NCBI GenBank assembly: GCA_902524545.1
Contig: CABZDW010000012.1
Span: 1-37,445, forward strand
From: an uncultured Pelagibacteraceae bacterium
GTDB lineage: Bacteria > Pseudomonadota > Alphaproteobacteria > Pelagibacterales > Pelagibacteraceae
Length of the DNA: 37,445 bases
Direction of reading: 5' to 3'
In this document: positions 9,178-16,032 of the stretch, one piece after another
How the letters are laid out: every line of letters begins with the position of its first letter
Position numbering within the stretch: the first letter of the stretch is position 1
Made by a program: the position numbers and the translations under genes
Notes under the pieces: model-generated
What the model saw: only the letters and a program-made list of their open reading frames with translations
Database searches by the model: none
Told to the model about the DNA's origin: nothing

Positions 9178-10179
9178 ATGTCAGATTCCATTAAAATTGC
9201 AGTTGATGCAATGGGCGGTGATAATTCTCCTAAAAAAATTATTGATGGCATAATTCACTACCACAAAAAGAGTAAAGGAAATTTTTTCAAAGTTTTTGGT
9301 GATAAAAATAAGATTTTCACATTACTTAAAGATGAAATTGAGGATCAATATTATGAAATAGTTCACACAGAAAATTTTGTTTTAAGTACTGATAGTCCCT
9401 TAGAGGCAGCAAAAAAAGGCAAAGATACAAGTATGTGGTTAGCTATAGAAAGTGTTAAAAAAAAAGAAACCGACATAGTTATATCTGCAGGAAATACTGG
9501 CGCCCTATTAGTAATTGCAAAATTAAATCTAAAAATGATCAAAAATATAGATAAACCTGCTTTATCTGCACTATGGCCCAATAAAAATGGAATGAGTGTG
9601 GTACTAGATTTAGGTGCTAATATTGATTGTAGCTCAAAAAACTTGTTTGATTTTTCAATTATGGGTGCATCTCTTTACACATCTTTATATCCAAATAAAA
9701 AACCAAACATAGGTTTATTAAATATAGGTTCGGAAGAACTTAAAGGAAATGAAACAATTAAAGAAACTTTAAAGATATTGAGTAATAAAAAATCAGAAAA
9801 TTATGACTTTGCTGGATATATTGAAGGTAACCAAATTATGGATGGTAAAATAAATGTAATAATTTCAGACGGATTTACAGGAAATATAGCTTTAAAAACA
9901 GCAGAAGGAACTGCAAATTTTATTGTTAAAGAATTAAAAAAAGCAATGACAGATACAATTATAGGAAAAATTTCCTCAATATTAAATTATTATAATTTGA
10001 AAAAATTTAAGAAACGATTAGATCCAAGATTATATAACGGTGCAATTCTTTTAGGTTTAGACTCTCCAGTGGTGAAAAGTCACGGTGGAACAGATTTTAT
10101 AGGGTTCTCAAATTCCTTGGATGTTTGTAATAAAATTGTTAAAGGAAACCTAATAGAGAAAATAAAGCACAATATTTAA
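9178..10179 (+). CDS. plsX: Phosphate acyltransferase PlsX
   Basis: Converts acyl-ACP and phosphate into acyl-phosphate, the donor for PlsY in phosphatidic acid synthesis. The 333 residues match the family. The N terminus has IAVDAMGGDNSPK; the middle has VISAGNTGALL, VVLDLGANID, LLNIGSEELKGNE and the late VIISDGFTGNIALKTAEG; the end has LDSPVVKSHGGTD. It follows rpmF as usual. The fabH gene that commonly follows plsX is missing: ihfA starts 2 bases after the stop. Confidence 0.96.
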   Translation: MSDSIKIAVDAMGGDNSPKKIIDGIIHYHKKSKGNFFKVFGDKNKIFTLLKDEIEDQYYEIVHTENFVLSTDSPLEAAKKGKDTSMWLAIESVKKKETDIVISAGNTGALLVIAKLNLKMIKNIDKPALSALWPNKNGMSVVLDLGANIDCSSKNLFDFSIMGASLYTSLYPNKKPNIGLLNIGSEELKGNETIKETLKILSNKKSENYDFAGYIEGNQIMDGKINVIISDGFTGNIALKTAEGTANFIVKELKKAMTDTIIGKISSILNYYNLKKFKKRLDPRLYNGAILLGLDSPVVKSHGGTDFIGFSNSLDVCNKIVKGNLIEKIKHNI

Positions 10180-10181
10180 AG

Positions 10182-10481
10182 ATGAGAATAAATTTAACCA
10201 AAAAAGACTTAATCAACCAAATTTATATGCAATTAGGTTTTTCAAAATTAATATCTGAAAATCTTATCAATGATTTTCTGTCAACAATAATTCTTAATTT
10301 GAAAAATAAAAAAAAACTTAAGTTATCTGGATTTGGGACTTTTTCTGTAAGAAATAAGAAATCTAGAGTCGGCAGAAATCCTAAAACTAGAGAACCAATA
10401 GTTATTTCAAGTAGAGATGTTGTCTTATTCAAACCTTCAAAAGAATTTAAGGAATTTATTAATAATAAAAATGACCGATAA
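10182..10481 (+). CDS. ihfA: Integration host factor alpha subunit-like DNA-bending protein
   Basis: Small DNA-bending protein of the HU/IHF family. The 99 residues show NLTKKDLINQIYMQLGFSK (dimerisation helices), KLKLSGFGTFSVR, and the beta-arm signature GRNPKTREPIVISSR followed by VVLFKPSKEFKEF. The proline at the tip of the arm (NPKT) is present. Its location between plsX and a MerR-type gene is the classical place for ihfA, which favours IHF-alpha over HU. The end overlaps the next gene by 11 bases. Confidence 0.9.
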   Translation: MRINLTKKDLINQIYMQLGFSKLISENLINDFLSTIILNLKNKKKLKLSGFGTFSVRNKKSRVGRNPKTREPIVISSRDVVLFKPSKEFKEFINNKNDR

Positions 10482-10854
10482 ATCTGAGAATGCTTATAAG
10501 ACAATAGGGGAGGTAGCTGAAATTTTAGAATTAAAATCAAAAAAAAAGGGAGTTTTTTCAACCCACACTATTCGATTCTGGGAAAAACAGTTTAAGCAAG
10601 TTAAGCCGAAATTATTAAATTCTAATAGAAGATATTATGATCAAAAAACTATCGATATTTTAAAAAAAATAAAATTTCTTCTTAAAGATCAAGGTATGAC
10701 TATTAATGGAGTTAAAAAAATCTTAGATAATTCAAATAATTATGATACTTTAAATCTTGACGAATTTTCAAATAATTCTATAAGAGCAGACAATTTTAAA
10801 AATAAAGTTTTAAAAATTTCTAAAATTGTTAAAAATTTGAAAAATTTTAAGTAA
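10471..10854 (+). CDS. MerR-family transcriptional regulator
   Basis: Winged-helix regulator of unknown target. With the start at 10471 it has 127 residues; the frame stays open upstream into ihfA, but the extra residues do not belong to the family. The DNA-binding part is clear: YKTIGEVAEILEL, THTIRFWEKQFKQVKP, NSNRRYYDQKTIDILKKIK and DQGMTINGVKKIL. The C-terminal 45 residues are low-complexity Asn/Lys and contain no cysteines for metal sensing. The plsX-(fabH)-ihfA-merR order is conserved in alphaproteobacteria, where this short MerR lacks an assigned effector. It overlaps ihfA by 11 bases and shares TAATG with rpmG. Confidence 0.88.
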   Translation: MTDKSENAYKTIGEVAEILELKSKKKGVFSTHTIRFWEKQFKQVKPKLLNSNRRYYDQKTIDILKKIKFLLKDQGMTINGVKKILDNSNNYDTLNLDEFSNNSIRADNFKNKVLKISKIVKNLKNFK

Positions 10855-11045
10855 TGGCAAAAAAAACACATATTAAAGTTAGATTGGTTCCTGAAACCAA
10901 ACCAGATAGTCCATTTTTTTACTATGTAAAAAAACCAGCTGGTGGTGAAAAAGCTAAAATTAAACTTTCAGCAAGTAAATATAACCCGAGCACTAGAAAA
11001 CATGAGGTTTTTGTTGAAAAAAAACTTCCCCCACACAGCAAGTAA
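10854..11045 (+). CDS. rpmG: Large ribosomal subunit protein bL33
   Basis: 50S subunit protein. The 63 residues begin MAKKTHIKVRLVPE and carry SPFFYYVKK and SKYNPSTRKHEVFVEKKL, matching L33 (FY.t.KN..., ...KYdP..rkHv.y.E.K). It is about eight residues longer than the usual 55 because of an expanded turn (KPAGGEKAKIKLSA) and a C-terminal tail PPHSK. The zinc cysteines of other L33 paralogues are absent. It starts on the last base of the merR stop codon and abuts the convergent chorismate mutase gene with no base between the stop codons. Confidence 0.9.
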   Translation: MAKKTHIKVRLVPETKPDSPFFYYVKKPAGGEKAKIKLSASKYNPSTRKHEVFVEKKLPPHSK

Positions 11046-11336
11046 TTATTTCCTTTTAAAATTTCTTTTTTCGTAATCAATATAAGACCATATCATATTT
11101 TTCCAAATACGATTTGTAATTTTAGGGTCTATCTTATTTGCAAGAGACTTTTTTCTTATGTTTTTTAATATGACGTTAATCCTTTTACTGTCAATAATTT
11201 CCTTTTTTTTATCCTTAAGTTTTAAAACTTGATTTACAAGATTAGTTCTTTGTTTTATTATTCTAATTAATGAATTATCTAATTTATCTAACTTTAATCT
11301 AATTTTATTAAGTTTTTTTCTTTTTAAAGGCGACAT
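11046..11336 (-). CDS. Chorismate mutase type II-like protein (AroQ fold)
   Basis: Expected to convert chorismate to prephenate for phenylalanine and tyrosine. The 96 residues are all-helical. Aligned with the E. coli domain, the active-site basic residues are present: R13 (R11 in E. coli), R30 (R28), K41 (K39) and D49-x-x-R52 (D48, R51). The usual catalytic Glu after that Arg (E52) is Ile53 here. The helix-2 to helix-3 linker is short and lysine-rich. The reading as chorismate mutase rests on the helix-1 pattern IRLKLDKLDNSLIRIIKQR and the C-terminal ITNRIWKNMIWSYIDYE. Activity is uncertain given the Glu change. Confidence 0.78.
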   Translation of the reverse strand: MSPLKRKKLNKIRLKLDKLDNSLIRIIKQRTNLVNQVLKLKDKKKEIIDSKRINVILKNIRKKSLANKIDPKITNRIWKNMIWSYIDYEKRNFKRK

Positions 11337-11379
11337 TTATATATTTGGATAATATGAAAATTATTATATTTATCCCCAC

Positions 11380-12396
11380 ATGTATACAACAAATACAAAA
11401 ATAAATAATCAACTATCAATTTGGTTAATCGTTATGTTCTGGATTATATCTTTTATGATAATTGTTGGCGGCCTAACAAGACTTACTGACTCAGGCCTCT
11501 CAATAACTGAGTGGGAATTATTCTCTGGATTTTTCCCACCTCTTAACCAGAATGATTGGATTTTATATTTTGATCTTTATAAACAAATTCCTGAATTCAA
11601 ATTACAAAATTACAATATGACCCTAAGTGAATTTAAAGTTATTTTTTGGTGGGAATGGGCTCATAGATTCCTTGGTAGATTGATTGGTCTTGGATATTTG
11701 ATACCGCTGATTTATTTTTCTTTTAAGATAAAAGTCACTAAATTATTGAATCTGTACTTCATTTTTTTTCTCATATGTTTTCAAGGGTTTATTGGTTGGT
11801 ATATGGTTAGTAGTGGACTAGTTGATAGATTAGATGTAAGTCACTTTAGGTTATCATTACATTTACTTTTTGCGTTTCTGATTTTATCATTAATATATTG
11901 GAATTATCTAAAGATTAACATATCAAGAAAAACAACAAATAAATTAAACATATATATTCCCTTGTTCTTCTTATTTTTAGTTTTTTTGCAAATTTCAATT
12001 GGTGCTTTTGTTTCAGGCATGGATGCTGGAAAAATCTATAATTCGTGGCCTCTGATGGGCAATTCTTACTTCCCTGATGATAATAATATTAATAATCTTT
12101 TTGAAGTTGCAGCTTTAAGTGATCCATCTTTAGTGCAATTTATTCATCGTAATTTAGCTTACTTGATAGGAGGCTTTTATATTTTAATTTTTTATAAAAT
12201 TTATAGAAACAAGATGTATGATTTATATAAATCTGTTAATTATTTGGGAGTATTTATAATTCTCCAAATTATATTAGGTATTTTTACAGTTTTATATGGT
12301 GCACAGATTTATGTTGCATCTATGCACCAAATAAGCTCAATTTTTTTAGTTAGCTCGAGTATTTATTTTTTTTATATAAATACCAAAATTAACTAA
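11380..12396 (+). CDS. ctaA: Heme A synthase (CtaA/COX15)
   Basis: Membrane enzyme that oxidises the C8 methyl of heme O to a formyl group, giving heme A for aa3-type cytochrome oxidase. The 338 residues hold about eight transmembrane helices. The first-half signature is GGLTRLTDSGLSITEWE, and the four helix-bundle histidines appear as H95 (EWAHRFLGR), H155/H161 (SHFRLSLHL), H256 (FIHRNLAY) and H316 (SMHQ). The start codon is 9 bases after a good -10 box, TATATT (11365-11370), with no ribosome site, so the message may be nearly leaderless. Its 3' end overlaps metY, on the other strand, by 8 bases. Confidence 0.95.
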   Translation: MYTTNTKINNQLSIWLIVMFWIISFMIIVGGLTRLTDSGLSITEWELFSGFFPPLNQNDWILYFDLYKQIPEFKLQNYNMTLSEFKVIFWWEWAHRFLGRLIGLGYLIPLIYFSFKIKVTKLLNLYFIFFLICFQGFIGWYMVSSGLVDRLDVSHFRLSLHLLFAFLILSLIYWNYLKINISRKTTNKLNIYIPLFFLFLVFLQISIGAFVSGMDAGKIYNSWPLMGNSYFPDDNNINNLFEVAALSDPSLVQFIHRNLAYLIGGFYILIFYKIYRNKMYDLYKSVNYLGVFIILQIILGIFTVLYGAQIYVASMHQISSIFLVSSSIYFFYINTKIN

Positions 12397-13717
12397 CAGC
12401 TTTCAAATTTCCTTTTGATGATTTGTTTAAAGCTTGATCTAAATCATCAATAATGTCATCAATATGCTCAATGCCTATACAAAGTCTAACATAACTTTGC
12501 GTCACACCTGAGGCTGCTAACTCTTTTTCATTTAATTGACTATGAGTAGTGCTAGCAGGGTGTATAGCTAAACTTCTAGCATCACCAATGTTTGCTACAT
12601 GATAGAACATCTTCAAAGACTCAATAAATTTTTTCCCAGCCTCAATACCACCTTTAAGTTCAATACCAACCATTGGCCCATTTCCACCTTTAAGATATTG
12701 TTTAGCTCTATCAGCAATTTTCTTTTTATGTTCAGTGGAATATATAACTTTAGTAACCTCTTTATGTTTTTTTAAGAAATTAACAACTTTTTCAGCATTT
12801 TCGCAATGTTGTTTCATTCTAAGAGCTACAGTTTCAAGTCCTTGGATTATTGCAAAAGCATTATCTGGTGCTAAAGCTGAACCTAAATCTCTAAGCAAAC
12901 AAACTCTTGCTCTGACTGCAAAAGGCACATTAGCTCCTGTTAACTCTGGCACAGCTTTTCCCCAAACTACACCACCATAACTCGCATCAGGTTTATTAAA
13001 TAAAGGTTGTCTCTTAGGATCTGCAGTCCAGTCAAAGTTACCACTATCAACTATACTTCCGGCAACAGCGGTTCCATGTCCACCAATATATTTCGTTAAT
13101 GAATGTATAACAACAGCCGCTCCATGTTCTATTGGTTTACATATCACTGGTGCAGCAGTATTATCCATTATTAGCGGAATATTGTATTTTCTTCCAATAT
13201 CAGAAACTTCTTTGATAGGGAAAACTCTCAAATATGGATTAGGTAATGTTTCACCATAAAAAGCTCTGGTCTTATTATCTATTACTTTTTCAAAGTTTTT
13301 AGGATCACTTGGATCAGCATATCTTATTTCTATTCCAAGTTTACTCAGAGTATGTGTAAATAATGAAACTGTTCCGCCATAAAGATCTGTGGAACTAACA
13401 ATATTATCACCTGATTGAGCAACATTTAAGACTGCAAAACTTGAGGCTGTTTGTCCTGAAGAAACTGTTACACAAGATAATCCACCTTCTAATGCAGCAA
13501 CTCTTTTTTCTAAAACATCATTAGTAGGATTCATAATTCTAGTATAGATATTTCCAAATTCCTTTAGTGCGAACAAATTTGCTGCATGTTCAGTCCCTTG
13601 GAATTGATACGATGTTGTTCTATATATTGGCACAGCAACAGCATTAGTTGCTGGGTCACTTCTGTAATCACCACCGTGTATGGCAATGGTTTCAGGGTTA
13701 TTTTTTTTTTTACTCAT
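12389..13717 (-). CDS. metY: O-acetylhomoserine sulfhydrylase MetY
   Basis: PLP enzyme of the Cys/Met gamma-family that makes homocysteine from O-acetylhomoserine and sulfide (direct sulfhydrylation). The 442 residues fit the family. Motifs are YRTTSYQF, the YTRIMNPT phosphate site, SSGQTA, TLPNP, IMDNTAA and the PLP lysine K209 in HSLTKYIGGHG. MetY is favoured over cystathionine synthase or methionine lyase by the length, the ALFAL-like N-terminal insert and, above all, the leader: the start codon is preceded by a SAM-V riboswitch whose 3' strand includes the ribosome-binding site. Expression is therefore expected to fall when S-adenosylmethionine is high. The 3' end overlaps ctaA by 8 bases. 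Confidence 0.94.
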   Translation of the reverse strand: MSKKKNNPETIAIHGGDYRSDPATNAVAVPIYRTTSYQFQGTEHAANLFALKEFGNIYTRIMNPTNDVLEKRVAALEGGLSCVTVSSGQTASSFAVLNVAQSGDNIVSSTDLYGGTVSLFTHTLSKLGIEIRYADPSDPKNFEKVIDNKTRAFYGETLPNPYLRVFPIKEVSDIGRKYNIPLIMDNTAAPVICKPIEHGAAVVIHSLTKYIGGHGTAVAGSIVDSGNFDWTADPKRQPLFNKPDASYGGVVWGKAVPELTGANVPFAVRARVCLLRDLGSALAPDNAFAIIQGLETVALRMKQHCENAEKVVNFLKKHKEVTKVIYSTEHKKKIADRAKQYLKGGNGPMVGIELKGGIEAGKKFIESLKMFYHVANIGDARSLAIHPASTTHSQLNEKELAASGVTQSYVRLCIGIEHIDDIIDDLDQALNKSSKGNLKAVS

Positions 13718-13721
13718 ATTA

Positions 13722-13777
13722 CTCCTTTTTTAGTGCTTTAGCTTTATGCAAGGCGCACAATACAGTTCAAATGCCAA
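13722..13777 (-). promoter_or_regulatory. SAM-V riboswitch in the metY leader
   Basis: On the minus strand the 56 bases before metY match what I remember of the SAM-V class in Pelagibacter: GGCAUUUGAACUG, then GUGCGCCUUGCAUAAAGC, then UAAAGCACUAAAAAAGGAG. Possible pairings are GGC (13776-13774) with the GCC at about 13754-13752, GUGC (about 13758-13755) with GCAC (about 13736-13733), and CCUU (about 13753-13750) with AAGG of the Shine-Dalgarno region (13727-13724); the first and last share bases and would be tested by covariation. Ligand binding would hide AAGGAG (13727-13722), which lies 4 bases before the AUG, so control is translational. The class assignment is strong; individual pairs are my reading. 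Confidence 0.88.
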
Positions 13778-13835
13778 CCGATTTAGTTTGAAAAACTCCT
13801 CTTTAGCTGCAAGCCCGCAATAGGAACAAATCGGC
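13778..13835 (-). ncRNA. Second structured element directly upstream of SAM-V in the metY leader
   Basis: Between the predicted metY transcription start (about 13835) and SAM-V the RNA can fold into a compact three-way junction. P1 is CCGAUUU (13834-13828) with AAAUCGG (13784-13778), 7 perfect pairs; P3 is AGUUU/AAACU with a UUC loop (13797-13785), stacked directly on P1; P2 is closed by CCU (13824-13822) and AGG (13800-13798). Independently, it contains the blocks GAUUU, CCUAUUGC and GCAGCUAAAGAGG in the same order as the conserved blocks of SAM-II aptamers, with a much shortened P1 (GCC/GGC). It is either a diverged SAM-II in tandem with SAM-V or an undescribed element. The first fold and a SAM-II fold are mutually exclusive. 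Confidence 0.5.
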
Positions 13836-13841
13836 AAAATA

Positions 13842-13869
13842 AATATAACAAAAAAAAGCCTTAAAACAA
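13842..13869 (-). promoter_or_regulatory. Putative metY promoter
   Basis: On the minus strand TTGTTT (13869-13864) and TATATT (13847-13842) are separated by 16 bases. Transcription would begin near 13835, exactly where the upstream structured leader element begins. The -35 box lies 13 bases from that of the divergent rplM promoter. Confidence 0.5.
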
Positions 13870-13882
13870 TATAAATATCAAT

Positions 13883-13910
13883 TTGACTTTAGGTTTATAA
13901 ATAGTATTAA
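13883..13910 (+). promoter_or_regulatory. Putative rplM-rpsI promoter
   Basis: TTGACT (13883-13888) and TATTAA (13905-13910) are spaced by 16 bases. The expected start, near 13917, leaves only about 4 bases before the rplM ATG at 13921, and no Shine-Dalgarno sequence fits, so the transcript may be almost leaderless. Confidence 0.55.
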
Positions 13911-13920
13911 TCCTCGCACA

Positions 13921-14379
13921 ATGACAAAATTCCTCAAAAAAGATCAATTATCGTCTAATTGGTATGAAATAGATGCTAAAAATGCAGTAGTAGGAAGGTT
14001 AGCAACTATAATTTCTAAGATTATTAGAGGTAAAAATAAAACAACTTTTACACCACATATGGACGATGGAGATTTTGTTGTAGTCAAGAATATCGAACAA
14101 ATTAAATTTACTGGAAATAAATTTCAAAACAAAAAATATTATAGACACACAGGACATCCTGGTGGAATAAAAGAGATTACACCTGAAAACCTTTCTAAAA
14201 AAAAACCAGGTGAAGCTCTAAAACTTGCCGTAAAAAGAATGCTTCCAGGGGGAGTGTTGGGCAAAAAACAACTTACTAAACTAAAGATATATGTAGGAAA
14301 TGATCATCCTCATACAGCTCAAAATCCTCAAGTTATACAATTGGATAAATTAAACTCTAAAAATATAGCAAGAAATTAA
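13921..14379 (+). CDS. rplM: Large ribosomal subunit protein uL13
   Basis: Early-assembling 50S protein. The 152 residues show WYEIDAKNAVVGRLAT, the GKNKTTFTPHMDDGDFVVV block, YYRHTGHPGG and AVKRMLPGGVLGKKQLTKLKIYVGNDHPH, all hallmark L13 segments. The start at 13921 gives the usual short N-terminal tail before the W-Y-E-I core. It is paired with rpsI one base downstream, as in nearly all bacteria. Confidence 0.97.
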   Translation: MTKFLKKDQLSSNWYEIDAKNAVVGRLATIISKIIRGKNKTTFTPHMDDGDFVVVKNIEQIKFTGNKFQNKKYYRHTGHPGGIKEITPENLSKKKPGEALKLAVKRMLPGGVLGKKQLTKLKIYVGNDHPHTAQNPQVIQLDKLNSKNIARN

Positions 14380-14380
14380 A

Positions 14381-14818
14381 ATGGAAAATACTCAAGCATC
14401 AATTAAAGTCACAAAAATAAAATTAGACTTTAAAGATAGTAAATATGCTACTGGAAGAAGAAAAACTTCAATAGCTAAAGTTTGGTTAAAAAAAGGTTCA
14501 GGTAAAATTTATGTAAATGGTAAACTTTTTAGCGATTATTTTTCAAGTGATAATCATAAAATGCAAGTGGTAAGACCTTTTGAACTTATAAATCAAGCAA
14601 CAGAATATGACGTAAAGTGTAGTGTAAAAGGTGGAGGCCCAACTGGACAAGCAGGAGCAATGGTACACGGCATTTCTAAAGCTTTAGTTTTATTTGATGA
14701 AAGATTGAAATCTACACTTAAAACTGAAAAATTGACCACCCGAGACTCTAGATCAGTTGAAAGAAAAAAACCTGGTCGTAAAAAAGCTAGAAGAAGCTTT
14801 CAATTTTCTAAAAGATAA
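14381..14818 (+). CDS. rpsI: Small ribosomal subunit protein uS9
   Basis: 30S protein whose C-terminal tail reaches the P-site tRNA. The 145 residues have an N-terminal extension of about 22 residues, then YATGRRKTSIAKVWLKKGSG, GGGPTGQAGAMVHGISKAL and the closing RKKPGRKKARRSFQFSKR with the conserved terminal Lys-Arg. It lies 1 base after rplM. A weak AAAAGA/TCTTTT hairpin covers the stop codon. Confidence 0.97.
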   Translation: MENTQASIKVTKIKLDFKDSKYATGRRKTSIAKVWLKKGSGKIYVNGKLFSDYFSSDNHKMQVVRPFELINQATEYDVKCSVKGGGPTGQAGAMVHGISKALVLFDERLKSTLKTEKLTTRDSRSVERKKPGRKKARRSFQFSKR

Positions 14819-14846
14819 TTCTTTTTTAACTTTTAACTGTTATAAT
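14819..14846 (+). promoter_or_regulatory. Putative argC promoter giving a leaderless transcript
   Basis: A perfect TATAAT (14841-14846) lies only 5 bases before the argC ATG at 14852, with a poor -35 (TTCTTT, 14819-14824, spacer 16). Normal start-site spacing would place the first transcribed base at or next to the A of the start codon. No ribosome-binding site is present. Confidence 0.5.
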
Positions 14847-14851
14847 ATTAA

Positions 14852-15874
14852 ATGCCTAAGCTTAATGTACTAATTGCTGGTTCAACTGGATATATTGGTG
14901 TTCAATTAATTAAATTATTAATTAAACACAAGAATATTAATATAAAGTATCTATGTGGTAATTCCTCCGTTGGAAAAAAAATATCATCTTTTGACACCTC
15001 GTTAAAGTCAAAAAAATTACCAAGAATTACTAAGTATAATAAAAAATATTTAACTTATGTTAATATTATATTTACCGCGCTACCGAATGGAGAAGCTCAA
15101 TTAATTTCAAAAGATTTATTAAAGAAAAATACTTTAATTGATTTAGCAGCAGATTTTAGACTAAATAATGCTTCTGATTATTTAAAATGGTATGAACAAA
15201 AACATAAGGCCTTAAGTAACATAAAAAATAGTGTTTATGCCTTACCTGAAATAACAGGAAAATTAATTAAGAAATATAACATTATTGGATGCCCGGGGTG
15301 CTATCCCACATCAATACTTTTACCGCTTATTCCATTAGTTAAAAAAAGATCAGTTAGCTTAAAGAATATCATTATAGACTCAAAATCTGGATATTCTGGA
15401 GCGGGTAGAGGGGTGCATAAAAAATATAAAAACAAAAATTTACACGAATCTCTTAGTGCATATGGCTTAGGTTTTCACAGACATAACTCAGAAATTCTTC
15501 AAGAATTAAAAAATCACACATCTTCAAAAATTAATTTTACTTTTACACCTCATATTATTCCAATGTTTAGAGGTATATTAAGTACAATTTATTTGGATTT
15601 AAAACCAGGTACTACTTTAAATAAAGTACAAAATATTTTAAAAAAATTTCATAAAAAGAATAAATTTGTTAAGATAAAGAGAGTTAACACTTTTTTAAGC
15701 ACAAACGATGTCATGAATACCAATTATTGCTATATTTCTGTCTGCAAAACTAAATTTAAAGATAAGATCATAATTTTATCAGTTATTGACAATCTTATAA
15801 AAGGAGGAGCAGGTCAAGCAGTTCAAAATATGAATTTGAAATTTGGTTATAAAATTAGTGAGGGATTATTATGA
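14852..15874 (+). CDS. argC: N-acetyl-gamma-glutamyl-phosphate reductase
   Basis: NADPH-dependent reduction of N-acetylglutamyl phosphate to the semialdehyde in arginine synthesis. The 340 residues include the nucleotide-binding IAGSTGYIG (8-16), FTALPNG, LIDLAADFRL, catalytic C150 in GCPGCYPTS, DSKSGYSGAGRG and the C-terminal DNLIKGGAGQAVQNMN. The start is fixed by the TATAAT box immediately upstream and by the glycine-rich loop at the N terminus. The stop overlaps the next start as ATGA. Its neighbours (rpsI, then a small lipoprotein and hom) suggest a mixed amino acid unit. Confidence 0.95.
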   Translation: MPKLNVLIAGSTGYIGVQLIKLLIKHKNINIKYLCGNSSVGKKISSFDTSLKSKKLPRITKYNKKYLTYVNIIFTALPNGEAQLISKDLLKKNTLIDLAADFRLNNASDYLKWYEQKHKALSNIKNSVYALPEITGKLIKKYNIIGCPGCYPTSILLPLIPLVKKRSVSLKNIIIDSKSGYSGAGRGVHKKYKNKNLHESLSAYGLGFHRHNSEILQELKNHTSSKINFTFTPHIIPMFRGILSTIYLDLKPGTTLNKVQNILKKFHKKNKFVKIKRVNTFLSTNDVMNTNYCYISVCKTKFKDKIIILSVIDNLIKGGAGQAVQNMNLKFGYKISEGLL

Positions 15875-16032
15875 AAAGATTATCATTATTGATTCTGTTT
15901 GTAGTTATTTCTTGCGCCCCTGTTCAAACTGAGAAAAAGATAAACTTTTCAAAAGAACTAACTTTTGAAGAATTTAAATCAAATTTAAAAGTTTATGTAG
16001 ATAACAGTGATTATCCCAATATAGATGAATAA
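15871..16032 (+). CDS. Small lipoprotein, 53 residues, unknown function
   Basis: Not a family I recognise. The product has a basic start (MKR), a hydrophobic core of about ten residues and a lipobox VISC with Cys15 followed by Ala-Pro, predicting a lipid-anchored protein; Ala at +2 favours the outer membrane. The mature part is about 39 polar residues, with FSKELTFEEFKSNLKVYV as a likely amphipathic helix and the acidic end DNSDYPNIDE. Evidence that it is a gene: the start overlaps the argC stop as ATGA and the stop overlaps the hom start by 8 bases, so it fills the interval between two coding regions exactly. Without it there would be a 150-base gap in an otherwise gapless run. Confidence 0.75.
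   Translation: MKRLSLLILFVVISCAPVQTEKKINFSKELTFEEFKSNLKVYVDNSDYPNIDE

Noticed and set aside
10417..10470. Upstream extension of the MerR-type gene inside ihfA
   Set aside because: The extra residues are ihfA sequence in another frame and the family begins near YKTIGEVAEIL.
14808..14830. Hairpin AAAAGA/TCTTTT at the end of rpsI as a terminator
   Set aside because: All A/T pairs except one, overlaps the stop codon and the next promoter; too weak to call.
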